64,000 bases of DNA, from positions 6,973,001-7,037,000 of the forward strand of contig NZ_CP108093.1 of NCBI RefSeq assembly GCF_036188265.1, read 5' to 3'. The notes beneath the pieces are model-generated. The model saw nothing but the letters and a program-made list of their open reading frames with translations, did no database searches and was not told the origin of the DNA. This stretch comes from Streptomyces sp. NBC_00247. Its GTDB lineage: Bacteria; Actinomycetota; Actinomycetes; Streptomycetales; Streptomycetaceae. The position numbers and the translations under genes are program-made. Below, piece after piece: positions 25,900-34,693 of this stretch (the first letter of the stretch is position 1; each line of letters starts with the position of its first letter).

Positions 25900-26649
25900 A
25901 TGAGAAAGTTCACGGGCGCGGTCTTCGCCGTCGCCGTTCTGGCGGGCTCGGTGGCGCTGCTGTACGCCACCGACGCACCCCTCGCCACGGTCCTGGGGGT
26001 GGGGGCCGGCATCGCCTGCCTGCTCTGGCTGCTTCTGCTGCTGACCCTCCCCTGGAACCTCTACTTCCGGGCGCGGTCCGTCCTCGCCGAGATCGCCGTC
26101 AGCCGGGACAAAGGTCTGGCGATCGGCCGGGCCCGCGACGACGAGGCGGAGCGCATCGCGCGGATGATGCTGCGGGTGGCGGTGGCGGGCCATGCCGTGA
26201 CGGCGCTGCTGGTCCTCGTGGCCACCGTCCTGCTCGGCGGCAGGGCGGGCTACTGGGTGGCCGCCTTCTTCCTGCTGAGCACCGTCTTCCGGCCTGCTGG
26301 TGCCTACTTCGCCCAACTGAGGGAGCGACTCGGCTCCCTCCTCAAGGACGTCACCTTCCCGCGCGACGACGTGGTGGAACTGCGGGGCCGGGTGGACAGC
26401 CTGACGGCGGGCACGAAGGCCCTGGAGGAGCGGGCGGAGGAACAGTACCGGGCCCTCGCCGAACTCCGGCGCACCGCCGACGCCTCGGCACTCTCCGCGC
26501 ACCGGCGGTCCGATGAGGCCGACCGCCGGTTCGAGGCCCTGGCGCGGGAGTTCGAGTCGACGGTGAACCGGCTGACCAGCAACGAGGAGATCATCACCGG
26601 TCTCAAGGCGTTCCTGCGGCTGCTGCGCGCGGACAACGGTGTGGCCTGA
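25900..26649 (+). CDS. Membrane protein with C-terminal coiled coil
   Basis: I do not recognise a named family. The 249-residue protein has two helices at the N-terminus (about 7-24 and 28-50) and two more around residues 90-130. It ends in a charged heptad-like region (about residues 160-235: VVELRGRVDSLTAGTKALEE and later) that looks like a coiled coil. This suggests a scaffold or sensor tethered to the membrane. It starts 79 bases after the EEP gene on the same strand and may share its transcript. Confidence 0.8.
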   Translation: MRKFTGAVFAVAVLAGSVALLYATDAPLATVLGVGAGIACLLWLLLLLTLPWNLYFRARSVLAEIAVSRDKGLAIGRARDDEAERIARMMLRVAVAGHAVTALLVLVATVLLGGRAGYWVAAFFLLSTVFRPAGAYFAQLRERLGSLLKDVTFPRDDVVELRGRVDSLTAGTKALEERAEEQYRALAELRRTADASALSAHRRSDEADRRFEALAREFESTVNRLTSNEEIITGLKAFLRLLRADNGVA

Positions 26650-26731
26650 CCGGACTTCTGAGTACCGGGCCGCAGCAAACTGAGTAGGGCGGCGCATCCG
26701 GCGGTCGGTCCACCGGCGGTCGAATGGGACC

Positions 26732-27091
26732 ATGCCCACCCCTTCGAGGCCCACCGATTCAGGGCCCACCGGTTCGACGGTCTCCGGTTCTGCGGTTGCC
26801 GCTTCGAGCCCGCGCATCCGCCACGTCACCGTGGCCGGCTCCGCCCTGGCCGGTGCCCTCCTCCCGCTCGTCGCGGGTGTCCTGCTGGCGAGGATGGCCG
26901 CCGGAGACCCGATGGCCTCGGTGAACGCACTGCTCACCCGCACGGGGCCCGGCAGTCCCGTACCGCCCTCGCAGTGGCGCGGCTGCGGTCGCGCGGTGCT
27001 GCACCGGAGCAGGGCGGGCGGTGCGGGGGCGGGGCGCATGGCGAGCGGTGCCGCCAAGCTCGTGCGTGCGGCACGGGCCGGACGCGACTGA
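26732..27091 (+). CDS. Small hypothetical protein, doubtful
   Basis: This is a possible 119-residue product with one hydrophobic segment (HVTVAGSALAGALLPLVAGV) between a Ser/Thr/Pro-rich head and an Arg/Ala-rich tail. Third-position G+C is good in the middle but poorer at both ends, and only a weak GGGAC site precedes the ATG. I recognise no family. It could be a real small membrane protein, a decayed gene or an unused frame. The remaining spacer up to 27295 holds nothing else I can support. Confidence 0.35.
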   Translation: MPTPSRPTDSGPTGSTVSGSAVAASSPRIRHVTVAGSALAGALLPLVAGVLLARMAAGDPMASVNALLTRTGPGSPVPPSQWRGCGRAVLHRSRAGGAGAGRMASGAAKLVRAARAGRD

Positions 27092-27295
27092 CCCGGGCGC
27101 CGAGCCCTCGGCGAGCTCCCGCTCCGGCGGACCCCGCGCGGTGGTCCGGACCTCGCCGGGTCCTCGCGCGCGTGATGGCGGCGTTCCGCCTCCCGGTCGG
27201 GGCCCACGTCGGGCTCCTGCGACAGTCCACCCTGGCCGGCTCGGACCACCCCAGCCCCACTGTCCGAAGAGACCTTGCCACGGTGGTCCACTCGG

Positions 27296-27664
27296 TCATC
27301 TGATGATCTTCTTACCCGCTTCGGTCTCCACCAGGGTCACCGCACCGATCCAGCTGAAGTCATCCGGGTACTCCCAGTTGGCCGGGTTCTCCAGGACCGC
27401 CCGGAGCTGATCCCGCGGCACCAGCTCCCCGGGCTGGAAGCCCTTCCCCCCTGACGAGGTCGCCCACGGGGCGACTCGACGAACCTCGATCCAGCCACGA
27501 TCGACGAGAGCGAGCAGGATCCCCGCCAGCTCCTCGACGGGGCGGGACCGATCGGCATCGTCTAGGTCGCCCCAGACACCGGCCAAGATGTCGATCTCGC
27601 ATGCATTGACCATGAACGCGCCCTCGGACTTGGTCAATTCCCCCTGCCACTCACGCTCGCTCAT
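27296..27664 (-). CDS. Hypothetical 122-residue protein
   Basis: I do not recognise this family. The protein is soluble, acidic and mixed alpha/beta in look (CEIDILAGVWGDLDDADRSR, VPRDQLRAVLENPANWEYPD), and it is less G+C-rich than its neighbours. Small orphan proteins like this in actinomycetes sometimes act as immunity or antitoxin factors, but there is no toxin gene beside it, so that is only a guess. The ATG at 27664 begins the only plausible frame. It stands divergent to the folD riboswitch region. Confidence 0.7.
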   Translation of the reverse strand: MSEREWQGELTKSEGAFMVNACEIDILAGVWGDLDDADRSRPVEELAGILLALVDRGWIEVRRVAPWATSSGGKGFQPGELVPRDQLRAVLENPANWEYPDDFSWIGAVTLVETEAGKKIIR

Positions 27665-27714
27665 TCACCGATCATCTCAGGACACCGGCAATCGTCCGGT
27701 CGCGGCACTATGAT

Positions 27715-27800
27715 GGTGGGCGGGCCGTGACTGGCGTTCAGGTGGAGTACCACCGGGGAGCGGACTGACACCTTGTCGCTGCCGTACGCCTGGGCACTCC
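27715..27800 (+). promoter_or_regulatory. ZTP (pfl) riboswitch upstream of folD
   Basis: The sequence carries the two conserved blocks of the ZTP/pfl aptamer: CGGGCCGTGACTGGCG (27721-27736), then GTACCACCGGGGAGC (27747-27761), and the 3' pseudoknot strand CGCCTGGGCA (27787-27796). CTGGCG can pair with CGCC as in the known fold. ZTP or ZMP rises when 10-formyl-THF is low, and the riboswitch turns on one-carbon genes such as folD, which follows 28 bases after the last block. Confidence 0.92.
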
Positions 27801-27823
27801 ACAGTGAAGCTCAGGAGCAGCAC

Positions 27824-28684
27824 GTGGCCCCGACACAGACAGCCCGTCTCATGGACGGCACCGCCCTCGCCCGTCGTACCCTCGAAGCGGTCTCCGCCTC
27901 GGCGGCCGACATCCTGCGGCGAACGGGGACGGCCCCCTGCCTGGCGACCGTACTCGTCGGCGAGGACCCCGCTTCGGTGACCTACGTACGGATGAAGCGC
28001 GCCCGGTGCGCGAAGGCAGGCATCGAGTCACGTCATGTGGCTCTGCCCGCCGAGGTCTCCACCGCCGGGCTCGTCGAGACGATCACGGAGCTCTCCGAAG
28101 ACCCCGGAGTGCACGGCATCCTGCTCCAGCACCCGGTGGGCCCCCACATCGACGAGCGCGCCGCGTTCGAGGCGATCGCGCCGGAGAAGGACGTCGACGG
28201 CGTCACCATGCACTCCTTCGCCGCCATGGGATTCGGCCTGCCCGGCTTCGTCTCCTGCACCCCGGGCGGGATCATGCGGCTGCTCGACGCGTACGAGGTC
28301 GACCTCGCCGGCAAGCACGCCGTCGTCGTGGGGCGCAGCGCCATCCTCGGCAAGCCCGCCGGCATGCTCCTGCTCGGCCGGGACGCCACGGTGACGTACT
28401 GCCACTCCCGTACGGTCGGCCTGCCGGGGCTCGTGCGGGAGGCCGACGTGCTGATCGCCGCGGTCGGCAGGCCGCGCTTCATCGCCGGTACGGACATCAA
28501 GCCCGGGGCGGTGGTGATCGACGCGGGCTACAGCCCCGGCAACGTCGGGGACGTCGACTTCGAGTCCGCCCGTGAACGGGCCGGGCTGATCACCCCGGTG
28601 CCCGGAGGTGTCGGGCCGATGACCATCGCCGTGCTCCTCGACCAGACGGTCGAAGCGGCGACGCGTCGACTCGGTCTGGACTGA
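27824..28684 (+). CDS. folD: Methylenetetrahydrofolate dehydrogenase/cyclohydrolase FolD
   Basis: FolD converts 5,10-methylene-THF to 10-formyl-THF with NADP in the cytoplasm. The 286-residue protein shows VGEDPASVTYVRMK (active-site Tyr and Lys), GILLQHPVGPHID, APEKDVDGV, CTPGGIMRLL, the nucleotide-binding VVVGRSAILGKPAGMLL and the closing TPVPGGVGPMT. The GTG at 27824 has GGAG six bases before it. An in-frame ATG-less extension to 27773 would translate part of the riboswitch and is rejected. The ZTP riboswitch directly upstream fits its one-carbon role. Confidence 0.96.
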   Translation: MAPTQTARLMDGTALARRTLEAVSASAADILRRTGTAPCLATVLVGEDPASVTYVRMKRARCAKAGIESRHVALPAEVSTAGLVETITELSEDPGVHGILLQHPVGPHIDERAAFEAIAPEKDVDGVTMHSFAAMGFGLPGFVSCTPGGIMRLLDAYEVDLAGKHAVVVGRSAILGKPAGMLLLGRDATVTYCHSRTVGLPGLVREADVLIAAVGRPRFIAGTDIKPGAVVIDAGYSPGNVGDVDFESARERAGLITPVPGGVGPMTIAVLLDQTVEAATRRLGLD

Positions 28685-28733
28685 CGGGCCGGCTTCCGGG
28701 CGACCGGCCCGGAAGCCACCGCGGCACGACCGG

Positions 28734-30620
28734 TCACCCCACCGCGTGCGGCGCGGTGTCCGGGCGCTCGAACTGGGTGCGGTACAGCTCCTCGTACCGT
28801 CCGCCGACGGCGAGGAGTTCCTCGTGGGTGCCGCGTTCGACGATGCGCCCCGCCTCCACGACGAGGATCTGGTCGGCCGCGCGCACCGTCGAGAGCCGGT
28901 GGGCGATCACCAGCGCGGTCCGGCCCTCCAGGGCTTCGGCCAGCGCCTCCTGCACCGACACCTCCGAGGTGGAGTCGAGGTGCGCGGTCGCCTCGTCGAG
29001 GATCACCACCCGCTGACGGGCCAGCAGCAGCCGGGCGATGGTGAGCCGTTGCCGCTCGCCACCCGAGAGCCGGTAGCCGCGCTCGCCGACCACCGTGTCC
29101 AGCCCGTCCGGGAGCGAGGCCACCAGCCCGTCGAGCCGCGAGCGGCGCAGGGCGTCCCAGATCTCGTCCTCGGTGGCCTCCGGCCGGGCCAGCAGCAGGT
29201 TGGCCCGCACGGACTCGTGGAACAGGTGCCCGTCCTGGGTCACCATGCCGATCGTCTCGCGCAGCGAGTCGGCGGTCAGGTCGCGGACGTCCACGCCGTT
29301 CAGCCGGACAGCCCCCGCGTCGGCGTCGTACAGGCGGGGGAGCAGCTGCGCGATGGTGGACTTCCCCGCCCCCGACGAGCCGACCAGCGCGACCATCCGG
29401 CCCGGTCGCGCCGTGAAGGACACCTGGTGCAGCACCTCGGCGCCGCCCCGGTCGTCCAGCGCGGCGACCGCCTCCAGCGATGCCAGGGAGACCTTGTCGG
29501 CGGACGGATAACCGAACGAGACGCCGTCGAACTCCACCGAGACCGGCCCGTCCGGCACCCGCCGTGCGTCCGGCTTCTCGGCGATCAGCGGCTTCAGGTC
29601 CAGGATCTCGAAGACGCGCTCGAAGCTCACCAGGGCGCTCATCACCTCCACCCGCGCCCCGGCGAGCGAGGTGAGCGGCGCGTACAGACGGGTCAGCAGC
29701 AGGGCGAGCGAGACGACGGCACCGGGTTCGAGCGTGCCCTGCTGGGCGTAGTGGCCGCCGAGTCCGTAGACCAGCGCGAGCGCCAGCGCGGAGACCAGGG
29801 TGAGGGCGGTGATGAAGCCGGACTGCGCCATGGCCGTACGGACACCGATGTCCCGTACCCGGCGGGCCCGGGCGGCGAACTCGGCGGACTCGTCCGCCGG
29901 CCTCCCGAACAGCTTGACGAGGGTCGCGCCCGGCGCCGAGAAACGCTCCGTCATCTGCGTCGCCATCGCCGCGTTGTGCGCGGCGGCCTCGCGTTGCAGC
30001 GAAGCCATCCGGGCGCCCCGGCGGCGGGCCGGGACGACGAACACCGGCAGCAGCACCAGGGCGAGCAGCGTGATCCGCCAGGAGATGCCGAGCATCACGG
30101 CGAGCGTCAGGACCAGGGTCACGAGGTTGGAGACCACGCCCGAGAGGGTGTTGCTGAAGGCCCGCTGCGCCCCGATGACGTCGCTGTTCAGCCGGCTCAC
30201 CAGCGCCCCCGTGCGCGTACGGGTGAAGAAGGCCACCGGCATCCGCTGGACGTGGTCGAAGACCGCCGTCCGCAGATCGAGGATGAGCCCCTCGCCCAGG
30301 TTGGACGACAGCCAGCGGGTGACCAGGCCGAGGCCCGCGTCGGCCACCGCGATGAGCGCGATGAGGAGCGCGAGACGGACGACGGTGTCGCTCGGGCCAC
30401 CCCGCACGATCGCGTCGACCACCTTGCCCGCGAGGACCGGGGTGGCCACCGCGAGCAGGGCTCCCGCCACGCTGACGACCAGGAACCGCAGCAGACGGCG
30501 GCGGTGCGGGCGGGCGAAGTCGAGGATGCGGCGCAGGGTCGCCCCGGAGAACGGCCGACGGTCGCGCTCGGCGTTCATCACGCTGTGCAGCGACGACCAG
30601 GCGGTGAATTCCATGTCCAT
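28734..30620 (-). CDS. ABC exporter, fused membrane and ATPase domains
   Basis: This 628-residue half-transporter of the type-IV (MsbA/LmrA-like) exporter group has six N-terminal helices (about residues 40-330). The nucleotide-binding domain has Walker A GSSGAGKST (414-422), the signature LSGGERQR (near 513), Walker B VVILDEAT (near 536) and the H-loop IAHRLST. It would work as a homodimer and export a lipophilic compound. The ATG has GGAG about eight bases before it. A SoxR-type promoter lies about 60-90 bases upstream, which suggests induction by redox-active compounds. It converges on folD. Confidence 0.93.
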   Translation of the reverse strand: MDMEFTAWSSLHSVMNAERDRRPFSGATLRRILDFARPHRRRLLRFLVVSVAGALLAVATPVLAGKVVDAIVRGGPSDTVVRLALLIALIAVADAGLGLVTRWLSSNLGEGLILDLRTAVFDHVQRMPVAFFTRTRTGALVSRLNSDVIGAQRAFSNTLSGVVSNLVTLVLTLAVMLGISWRITLLALVLLPVFVVPARRRGARMASLQREAAAHNAAMATQMTERFSAPGATLVKLFGRPADESAEFAARARRVRDIGVRTAMAQSGFITALTLVSALALALVYGLGGHYAQQGTLEPGAVVSLALLLTRLYAPLTSLAGARVEVMSALVSFERVFEILDLKPLIAEKPDARRVPDGPVSVEFDGVSFGYPSADKVSLASLEAVAALDDRGGAEVLHQVSFTARPGRMVALVGSSGAGKSTIAQLLPRLYDADAGAVRLNGVDVRDLTADSLRETIGMVTQDGHLFHESVRANLLLARPEATEDEIWDALRRSRLDGLVASLPDGLDTVVGERGYRLSGGERQRLTIARLLLARQRVVILDEATAHLDSTSEVSVQEALAEALEGRTALVIAHRLSTVRAADQILVVEAGRIVERGTHEELLAVGGRYEELYRTQFERPDTAPHAVG

Positions 30621-30677
30621 GCAAAGGCTCCGGGTTCTTCCGACCGACGTACGGCCCGCGAGGGCCCGTGGGACAGG

Positions 30678-30708
30678 AAACTAGGACCTCAAGCATTGTT
30701 GAGGTCAA
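30678..30708 (-). promoter_or_regulatory. SoxR-type operator/promoter of the ABC exporter
   Basis: On the minus strand TTGACC (30703-30708) and TAGTTT (30678-30683) are 19 bp apart, the long spacer typical of MerR-family promoters. Between them lies the dyad GACCTCAA-N6-TTGAGGTC (30685-30706), which holds the SoxR-box ends CCTCAAG and TTGAGG. The exporter ATG lies 58 bases downstream. Streptomyces SoxR is known to switch on a small regulon that includes an ABC transporter. Confidence 0.85.
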
Positions 30709-30869
30709 GGGGGTTCATCGTCGCGCGGGACCGGGCCCGGCCGTGCGGACACGCCGGGCCGGACCCGGATCAGTGTCCACCGCTCCGGAAGCGGTCCGCC
30801 CCGCGCGGTGCGACGGTGGACACGCGTGCCACTGTGCGGCACCCGGAACCCGGCGGAAGGAACCACGAG

Positions 30870-31664
30870 GTGCGTATCGACCTGACGGGCAAGAAGGCGG
30901 TCGTCTCCGGATCGTCGCAGGGCATCGGTCTCGCCATCGCGTCGGGCCTGGCCGCCGCGGGCGCCTCGGTGGTGCTGACGGGACGCGACGCGGACCGCCT
31001 GGAGTCGGCGGCGCGGACCCTGCGTGACGGGGCCCCGAACGCGGACGTCGGGAGCGTAGCCTGCGACCTGGTCACAGAGGAGGGCGCCGAGCAGCTCCAG
31101 CGGGCCGTTCCGGAGGCCGACGTCCTCGTCAACAACCTCGGCATCTTCGGGGCGCGCCCTCCGCTGGAGATCACCGACGAGGAGTGGCGGACCTACTTCG
31201 ACTCGAACGTCCTCAGCGCGGTCCGGCTGATCCGCCGCTATCTGCCCGGGATGAAGGACAGAGGCTGGGGGAGGGTGCAGAACATCGCGAGCGACTCGGC
31301 GATCGTGATCCCCGCCGAGATGATCCACTACGGCGTGTCCAAGACCGCGCTGCTCGCGGTCTCCCGGGGGTTCGCCAAGGAAGCGGCCGGCACCGGTGTG
31401 ACGGTCAACTCGGTGATCGCCGGCCCCACCCACACCGGAGGCGTGGAGAAGTTCGTGTACGAACTCGTGGACGAGGACCTGCCCTGGGACGAGGCGCAGC
31501 GCGCGTTCATGCGCCTGCACCGGCCCCAGTCACTGCTCCAGCGCCTCATCGAACCCGAGGAGATCGCCAACCTGGTGGTCTACCTCAGCTCCGCCCAGGC
31601 CTCCGCCACCACGGGGGCGGCGGTCCGGGTGGACGGCGGATACGTCGACTCGATCGTGCCCTGA
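30870..31664 (+). CDS. Short-chain dehydrogenase/reductase
   Basis: This 264-residue Rossmann-fold oxidoreductase has the nucleotide-binding VSGSSQGIG, the NNLGI motif (usually NNAG), catalytic Ser in NIASDSA and the Tyr/Lys pair in YGVSKTAL. The C-terminal VDGGYV is typical of classical SDRs. Cofactor is probably NAD(P)(H); the substrate is unknown. The GTG at 30870 follows GGAAGGA. The long frame reaching back to 28746 is antisense to the ABC exporter and is rejected. The gene is divergent from the exporter across the SoxR-type site but has no obvious shared promoter. Confidence 0.92.
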   Translation: MRIDLTGKKAVVSGSSQGIGLAIASGLAAAGASVVLTGRDADRLESAARTLRDGAPNADVGSVACDLVTEEGAEQLQRAVPEADVLVNNLGIFGARPPLEITDEEWRTYFDSNVLSAVRLIRRYLPGMKDRGWGRVQNIASDSAIVIPAEMIHYGVSKTALLAVSRGFAKEAAGTGVTVNSVIAGPTHTGGVEKFVYELVDEDLPWDEAQRAFMRLHRPQSLLQRLIEPEEIANLVVYLSSAQASATTGAAVRVDGGYVDSIVP

Positions 31665-31684
31665 CGGCTGCCGCCGTCGCCCCG

Positions 31685-31718
<34 letters not shown>

Positions 31719-31821
31719 CCGTCCTCGCCGTCCTCGCCGTCACCGCCGTCCTCCCCGGAGCGAAGGACCGGAAGGGGTACGGCGGCCGGAGAGGCCCCGC
31801 GAGGCTGGCATGATCGGGGGT

Positions 31822-32505
31822 ATGGACGAGAGCATCATCGCCGCGTGTGACGGGGCGTCGAAGGGCAACCCCGGGCCCGCCGCCTGGGCGTGGGTGGTCG
31901 CGGACGCGGCGGGGCGCCCGCAGCGCTGGGAGGCGGGACCGCTGGGCACCGCCACCAACAACGTCGCCGAGCTGACCGCCCTGCGCTCACTGCTGGAGTC
32001 GACCGACCCGGCGGTGCCGGTCGAGGTGCGCATGGACTCGCAGTACGCCATGAACGCGGTGACCAAGTGGCTGCCCGGCTGGAAGCGCAACGGCTGGAAG
32101 ACCTCGGGCGGCAAGCCGGTCGCCAACAAGGAGCTGGTCGTCCGCATCGACGAGCTGCTGGCGGGCCGCCGGGTGCGCTTCCAGTACGTACCCGCCCACC
32201 AGGTCGGCGGCGATCCGCTGAACGCGCTGGCCGACCAGGCCGCCAGTGAGGCGGCCGTGACGCAGCTGCCCGCCGGTACCGCCCACGGGACGGCCGCCCT
32301 GCCCGAGCCGGCCCCCTCACGGGCGGTGAAGAGCGCGCCGGGGAAGACCGCGAAGGCGTCCTCCGGCGGAGCCCGCGCGGGGGCCACGATCCGGGCCAAG
32401 TTCGCCGGTCGGTGCCGCTGCGGCAAGCCCTACGCGGCTCAGGAGATGATCGCGAAGAACCCGGCGGGCTGGGGCCACCCGGAGTGCCGCACCGAGCCCG
32501 CCTGA
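31822..32505 (+). CDS. Ribonuclease HI with C-terminal zinc-type tail
   Basis: This 227-residue protein has an N-terminal RNase HI domain that cleaves the RNA of RNA:DNA hybrids. The catalytic residues are Asp10 (CDGASKGN), Glu50 (NNVAELTAL), Asp72 (MDSQYAM), His126 and Asp138 (NALAD). A Pro/Ala/Lys-rich linker (about 148-190) leads to a tail with Cys198, Cys200, His219 and Cys222, which looks like a small zinc site. The ATG at 31822 has GGGGG just before it; an ATG at 31810 is the alternative. Linker-plus-zinc tails are not part of ordinary E. coli-type RNase HI. Confidence 0.9.
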   Translation: MDESIIAACDGASKGNPGPAAWAWVVADAAGRPQRWEAGPLGTATNNVAELTALRSLLESTDPAVPVEVRMDSQYAMNAVTKWLPGWKRNGWKTSGGKPVANKELVVRIDELLAGRRVRFQYVPAHQVGGDPLNALADQAASEAAVTQLPAGTAHGTAALPEPAPSRAVKSAPGKTAKASSGGARAGATIRAKFAGRCRCGKPYAAQEMIAKNPAGWGHPECRTEPA

Positions 32506-32525
32506 CCCGCCCGGACCGCCGTGCG

Positions 32526-32572
32526 CGAACGGGTCCGGGCGGCCGCCAGGAGCGGCGGGCCCGGCCCGTTCG
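32526..32572. terminator. Bidirectional terminator, RNase H / LCP gene
   Basis: Arms 32526-32540 and 32559-32572 pair as CGAACGGGTCCGGGC against GCCCGGCCCGTTCG with a single bulged T. It sits between converging genes. Confidence 0.75.
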
Positions 32573-32599
32573 TGTCTGGCGGAGTGGACCGTCAGCGGA

Positions 32600-34432
32600 C
32601 TACTTCGCGCACGTCACCTGGTCGGCCGTGGACTTGGTCACGTTGTCCGGTGCCTTCGCGGGGGCGGTGAGGGAGACCCCGGGACCCTTGAAGTCCTTGC
32701 CGAGGGTCAGCGTCATGGCGGGCATGCCCTGGTCGTTGACGACGCTCTCGCCCGGCTTCATCGCCGATCCGGACAGGCCCATCAGGGCGGCGAGCCGACG
32801 GGCCTGGTCCGCCTGGTCGGGGGCGTACTCCAGCGTCGTCTTCGCGAGCTTCTCCGGGGCGTTGGCGCCGTTCTCGGACTTGGTCACGCCCACTTCGTTC
32901 TGCAGCCACTCCACGGTCTTCCCCGCGGAGCCGCCCTCGGCGCCGCCGTTGAGGACCCGCACCCGCACGTCGCCCGCGGCGGACTGGGTGCCCTTGAGGC
33001 GGGCGGCGACCGAAGCGGCCTCTTCCTTCTTCTTCTGCTTCACCTCGGTGAAGGAGACGTCGTCGGCGACGGCCTGGAAGACCGGAGGCGCGGCTGCCTG
33101 GTTGAGGATCACCGTCACCGGGGGGTGCTCCTCCGGGTTGTCGAGCACCGGCACCGTGGTGAAGGAGATGTTCTTCGGCGGGACCTTCTTCAGCTCCAGT
33201 GCCATGTCCTTGAGCGTGCTGGGCTTGCCGATGCCGGTGTCCACGGTCAGCGCGTTGGTGGTCGCCTCCGCGAGCTTCACCAGCTTGGTGGGGCTCGTGA
33301 GCGTGTCGCCGGAGGACATCTTGCGCATCAGCGAGCCGAGGAACTGCTGCTGGACCGCGATGCGGTCGAGGTCGCCCCTGTTGCCGAAACTGTGCCGGGT
33401 ACGGAGGAAGGCCAACGCCTGCTCGCCCTGAATGGTGTGCTTTCCCTTGTCGAGCTTCAGGTGCGAGTCGGCGTCGTCGACATCCTTGGCGAGGCACACC
33501 TCGACCCCGTCGACCGCGGTCGTCAGCGTCTTCACCGCGTTGAAGTCCGCCATCATGAAGTGGTCCACCGAGATGCCGGTGGCCGCCTTGACGGTACGCA
33601 TGGTGCAGCCCGGGTCGCGGCCGTCCTGGCCGAGGCTGGTGTTGAAGCGGACGTGCTGCGTCCCCGGCACGATCTTCTCGGTGCCGTCCTCCTGCTTCGT
33701 CGGGCAGTCGGGTACGTCGACGATGAGGTCGCGCGGGATGCTCAGCGCCGTCGCGTTCGTCCGGTCCTCGGAGACGTGCAGCAGGATGTTGGTGTCGGCG
33801 TGACCGACACTGCCGGCATCCCCGTATCCCTCGTTACCGGATCCGGTGCGCTTGTCGGTGCCGATGATCAGTATGTTGAAGGCTTTGTCCTTGCTGAAAC
33901 CGGCGGCACCGGCGTTGCCCACGTCCGTGGTCGTGACGTTGCCTTCGAGGTGCTTGAGGTAGGCGTAGCCGGCGGCCGAGACGGCCACCAGCACGAAGGC
34001 CATCGAGCCGCCGGTCCAGAGCAGGACCCGCTTGCTCCGCGGCCTCCGCTTGTTCCGCGCCCCGCGGCGCCCCGGTGGCTCGGCGCGAGCTCCCCGGCGT
34101 CCGCGGGGTCCCGGAAGGCCGGCGGGCGACTCCGTACGGCCGGGCGCCCGGGTCTCCCGGTCGGGCCGGGCCGGCGTGGATCCGCGGCTGCCCTCCGCCT
34201 TGACGGGCCCTCTCGGGCTCGGTACGCCGGCTCTCCCCGGTCGCGGCGCGGAAGGGGTCAGTCGCAGTTCGTATTCGCCGGTGCTCGGGTTGAGCACCCA
34301 TTGGTCTGCGGGATCGATGTCGTCCGCCCGCCCACGGCCTTGCGCGTCCACGGTGTCCGAATCCTCCGTCGGGGCCACGCGGTGCCTTCCCCCTGAAGGC
34401 ACTCGGGTCTCGTACAAGGTGTCACCAGACAC
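32600..34432 (-). CDS. LytR-CpsA-Psr (LCP) cell-wall ligase with LytR_C domain
   Basis: LCP proteins join undecaprenyl-linked glycopolymers such as teichoic acids to peptidoglycan on the outer face. The 610-residue protein has a long Arg/Pro-rich cytosolic head, one helix (about 137-160) and the LCP domain from NILIIGTDKR. The domain's phosphate-binding arginines appear in SIPRDLIV, RFN and FLRTRHSFGNRGDLDRIAVQQQFL. A LytR_C domain (VRVRVLNGGAEGGSAGKTVE...) closes the protein. It is a single-gene unit, divergent from the phosphatase. The start is GTG at 34432. Confidence 0.93.
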   Translation of the reverse strand: MSGDTLYETRVPSGGRHRVAPTEDSDTVDAQGRGRADDIDPADQWVLNPSTGEYELRLTPSAPRPGRAGVPSPRGPVKAEGSRGSTPARPDRETRAPGRTESPAGLPGPRGRRGARAEPPGRRGARNKRRPRSKRVLLWTGGSMAFVLVAVSAAGYAYLKHLEGNVTTTDVGNAGAAGFSKDKAFNILIIGTDKRTGSGNEGYGDAGSVGHADTNILLHVSEDRTNATALSIPRDLIVDVPDCPTKQEDGTEKIVPGTQHVRFNTSLGQDGRDPGCTMRTVKAATGISVDHFMMADFNAVKTLTTAVDGVEVCLAKDVDDADSHLKLDKGKHTIQGEQALAFLRTRHSFGNRGDLDRIAVQQQFLGSLMRKMSSGDTLTSPTKLVKLAEATTNALTVDTGIGKPSTLKDMALELKKVPPKNISFTTVPVLDNPEEHPPVTVILNQAAAPPVFQAVADDVSFTEVKQKKKEEAASVAARLKGTQSAAGDVRVRVLNGGAEGGSAGKTVEWLQNEVGVTKSENGANAPEKLAKTTLEYAPDQADQARRLAALMGLSGSAMKPGESVVNDQGMPAMTLTLGKDFKGPGVSLTAPAKAPDNVTKSTADQVTCAK

Positions 34433-34693
34433 TGGCTTCGAGGATCGCCCCCCGTGGTCGGTGCACCGGATCGCTCACCCTATCCGGCCGGATCAGCGCC
34501 GAGCCAAGGCGGTGGAAGATTTAACGTCCACTTATCCGGTCAATTCAGTTGAAAACGGTGAATGAATCCTCCTCGCATTGGCCAACGCCCTACCCAGAGC
34601 GCCGAACGGGGCCGGTCTTGCCGCCTCGCGCGGCACCGCCCGATCGCGTCGTGCCGGGATGCGGACCGCAAGCGGTGCGTGCAGCGTGGGGGA

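Noticed and set aside
27773..27823. Upstream extension of FolD
   Set aside because: It would translate the 3' conserved strand of the ZTP riboswitch, lacks a ribosome site, and the GTG at 27824 has a good one.
28746..31664. 972-codon open frame covering the ABC exporter and SDR region
   Set aside because: Its first two thirds are antisense to a gene with complete ABC motifs and read as Arg/Gly/His-rich shadow; only the part from 30870 is the real SDR.
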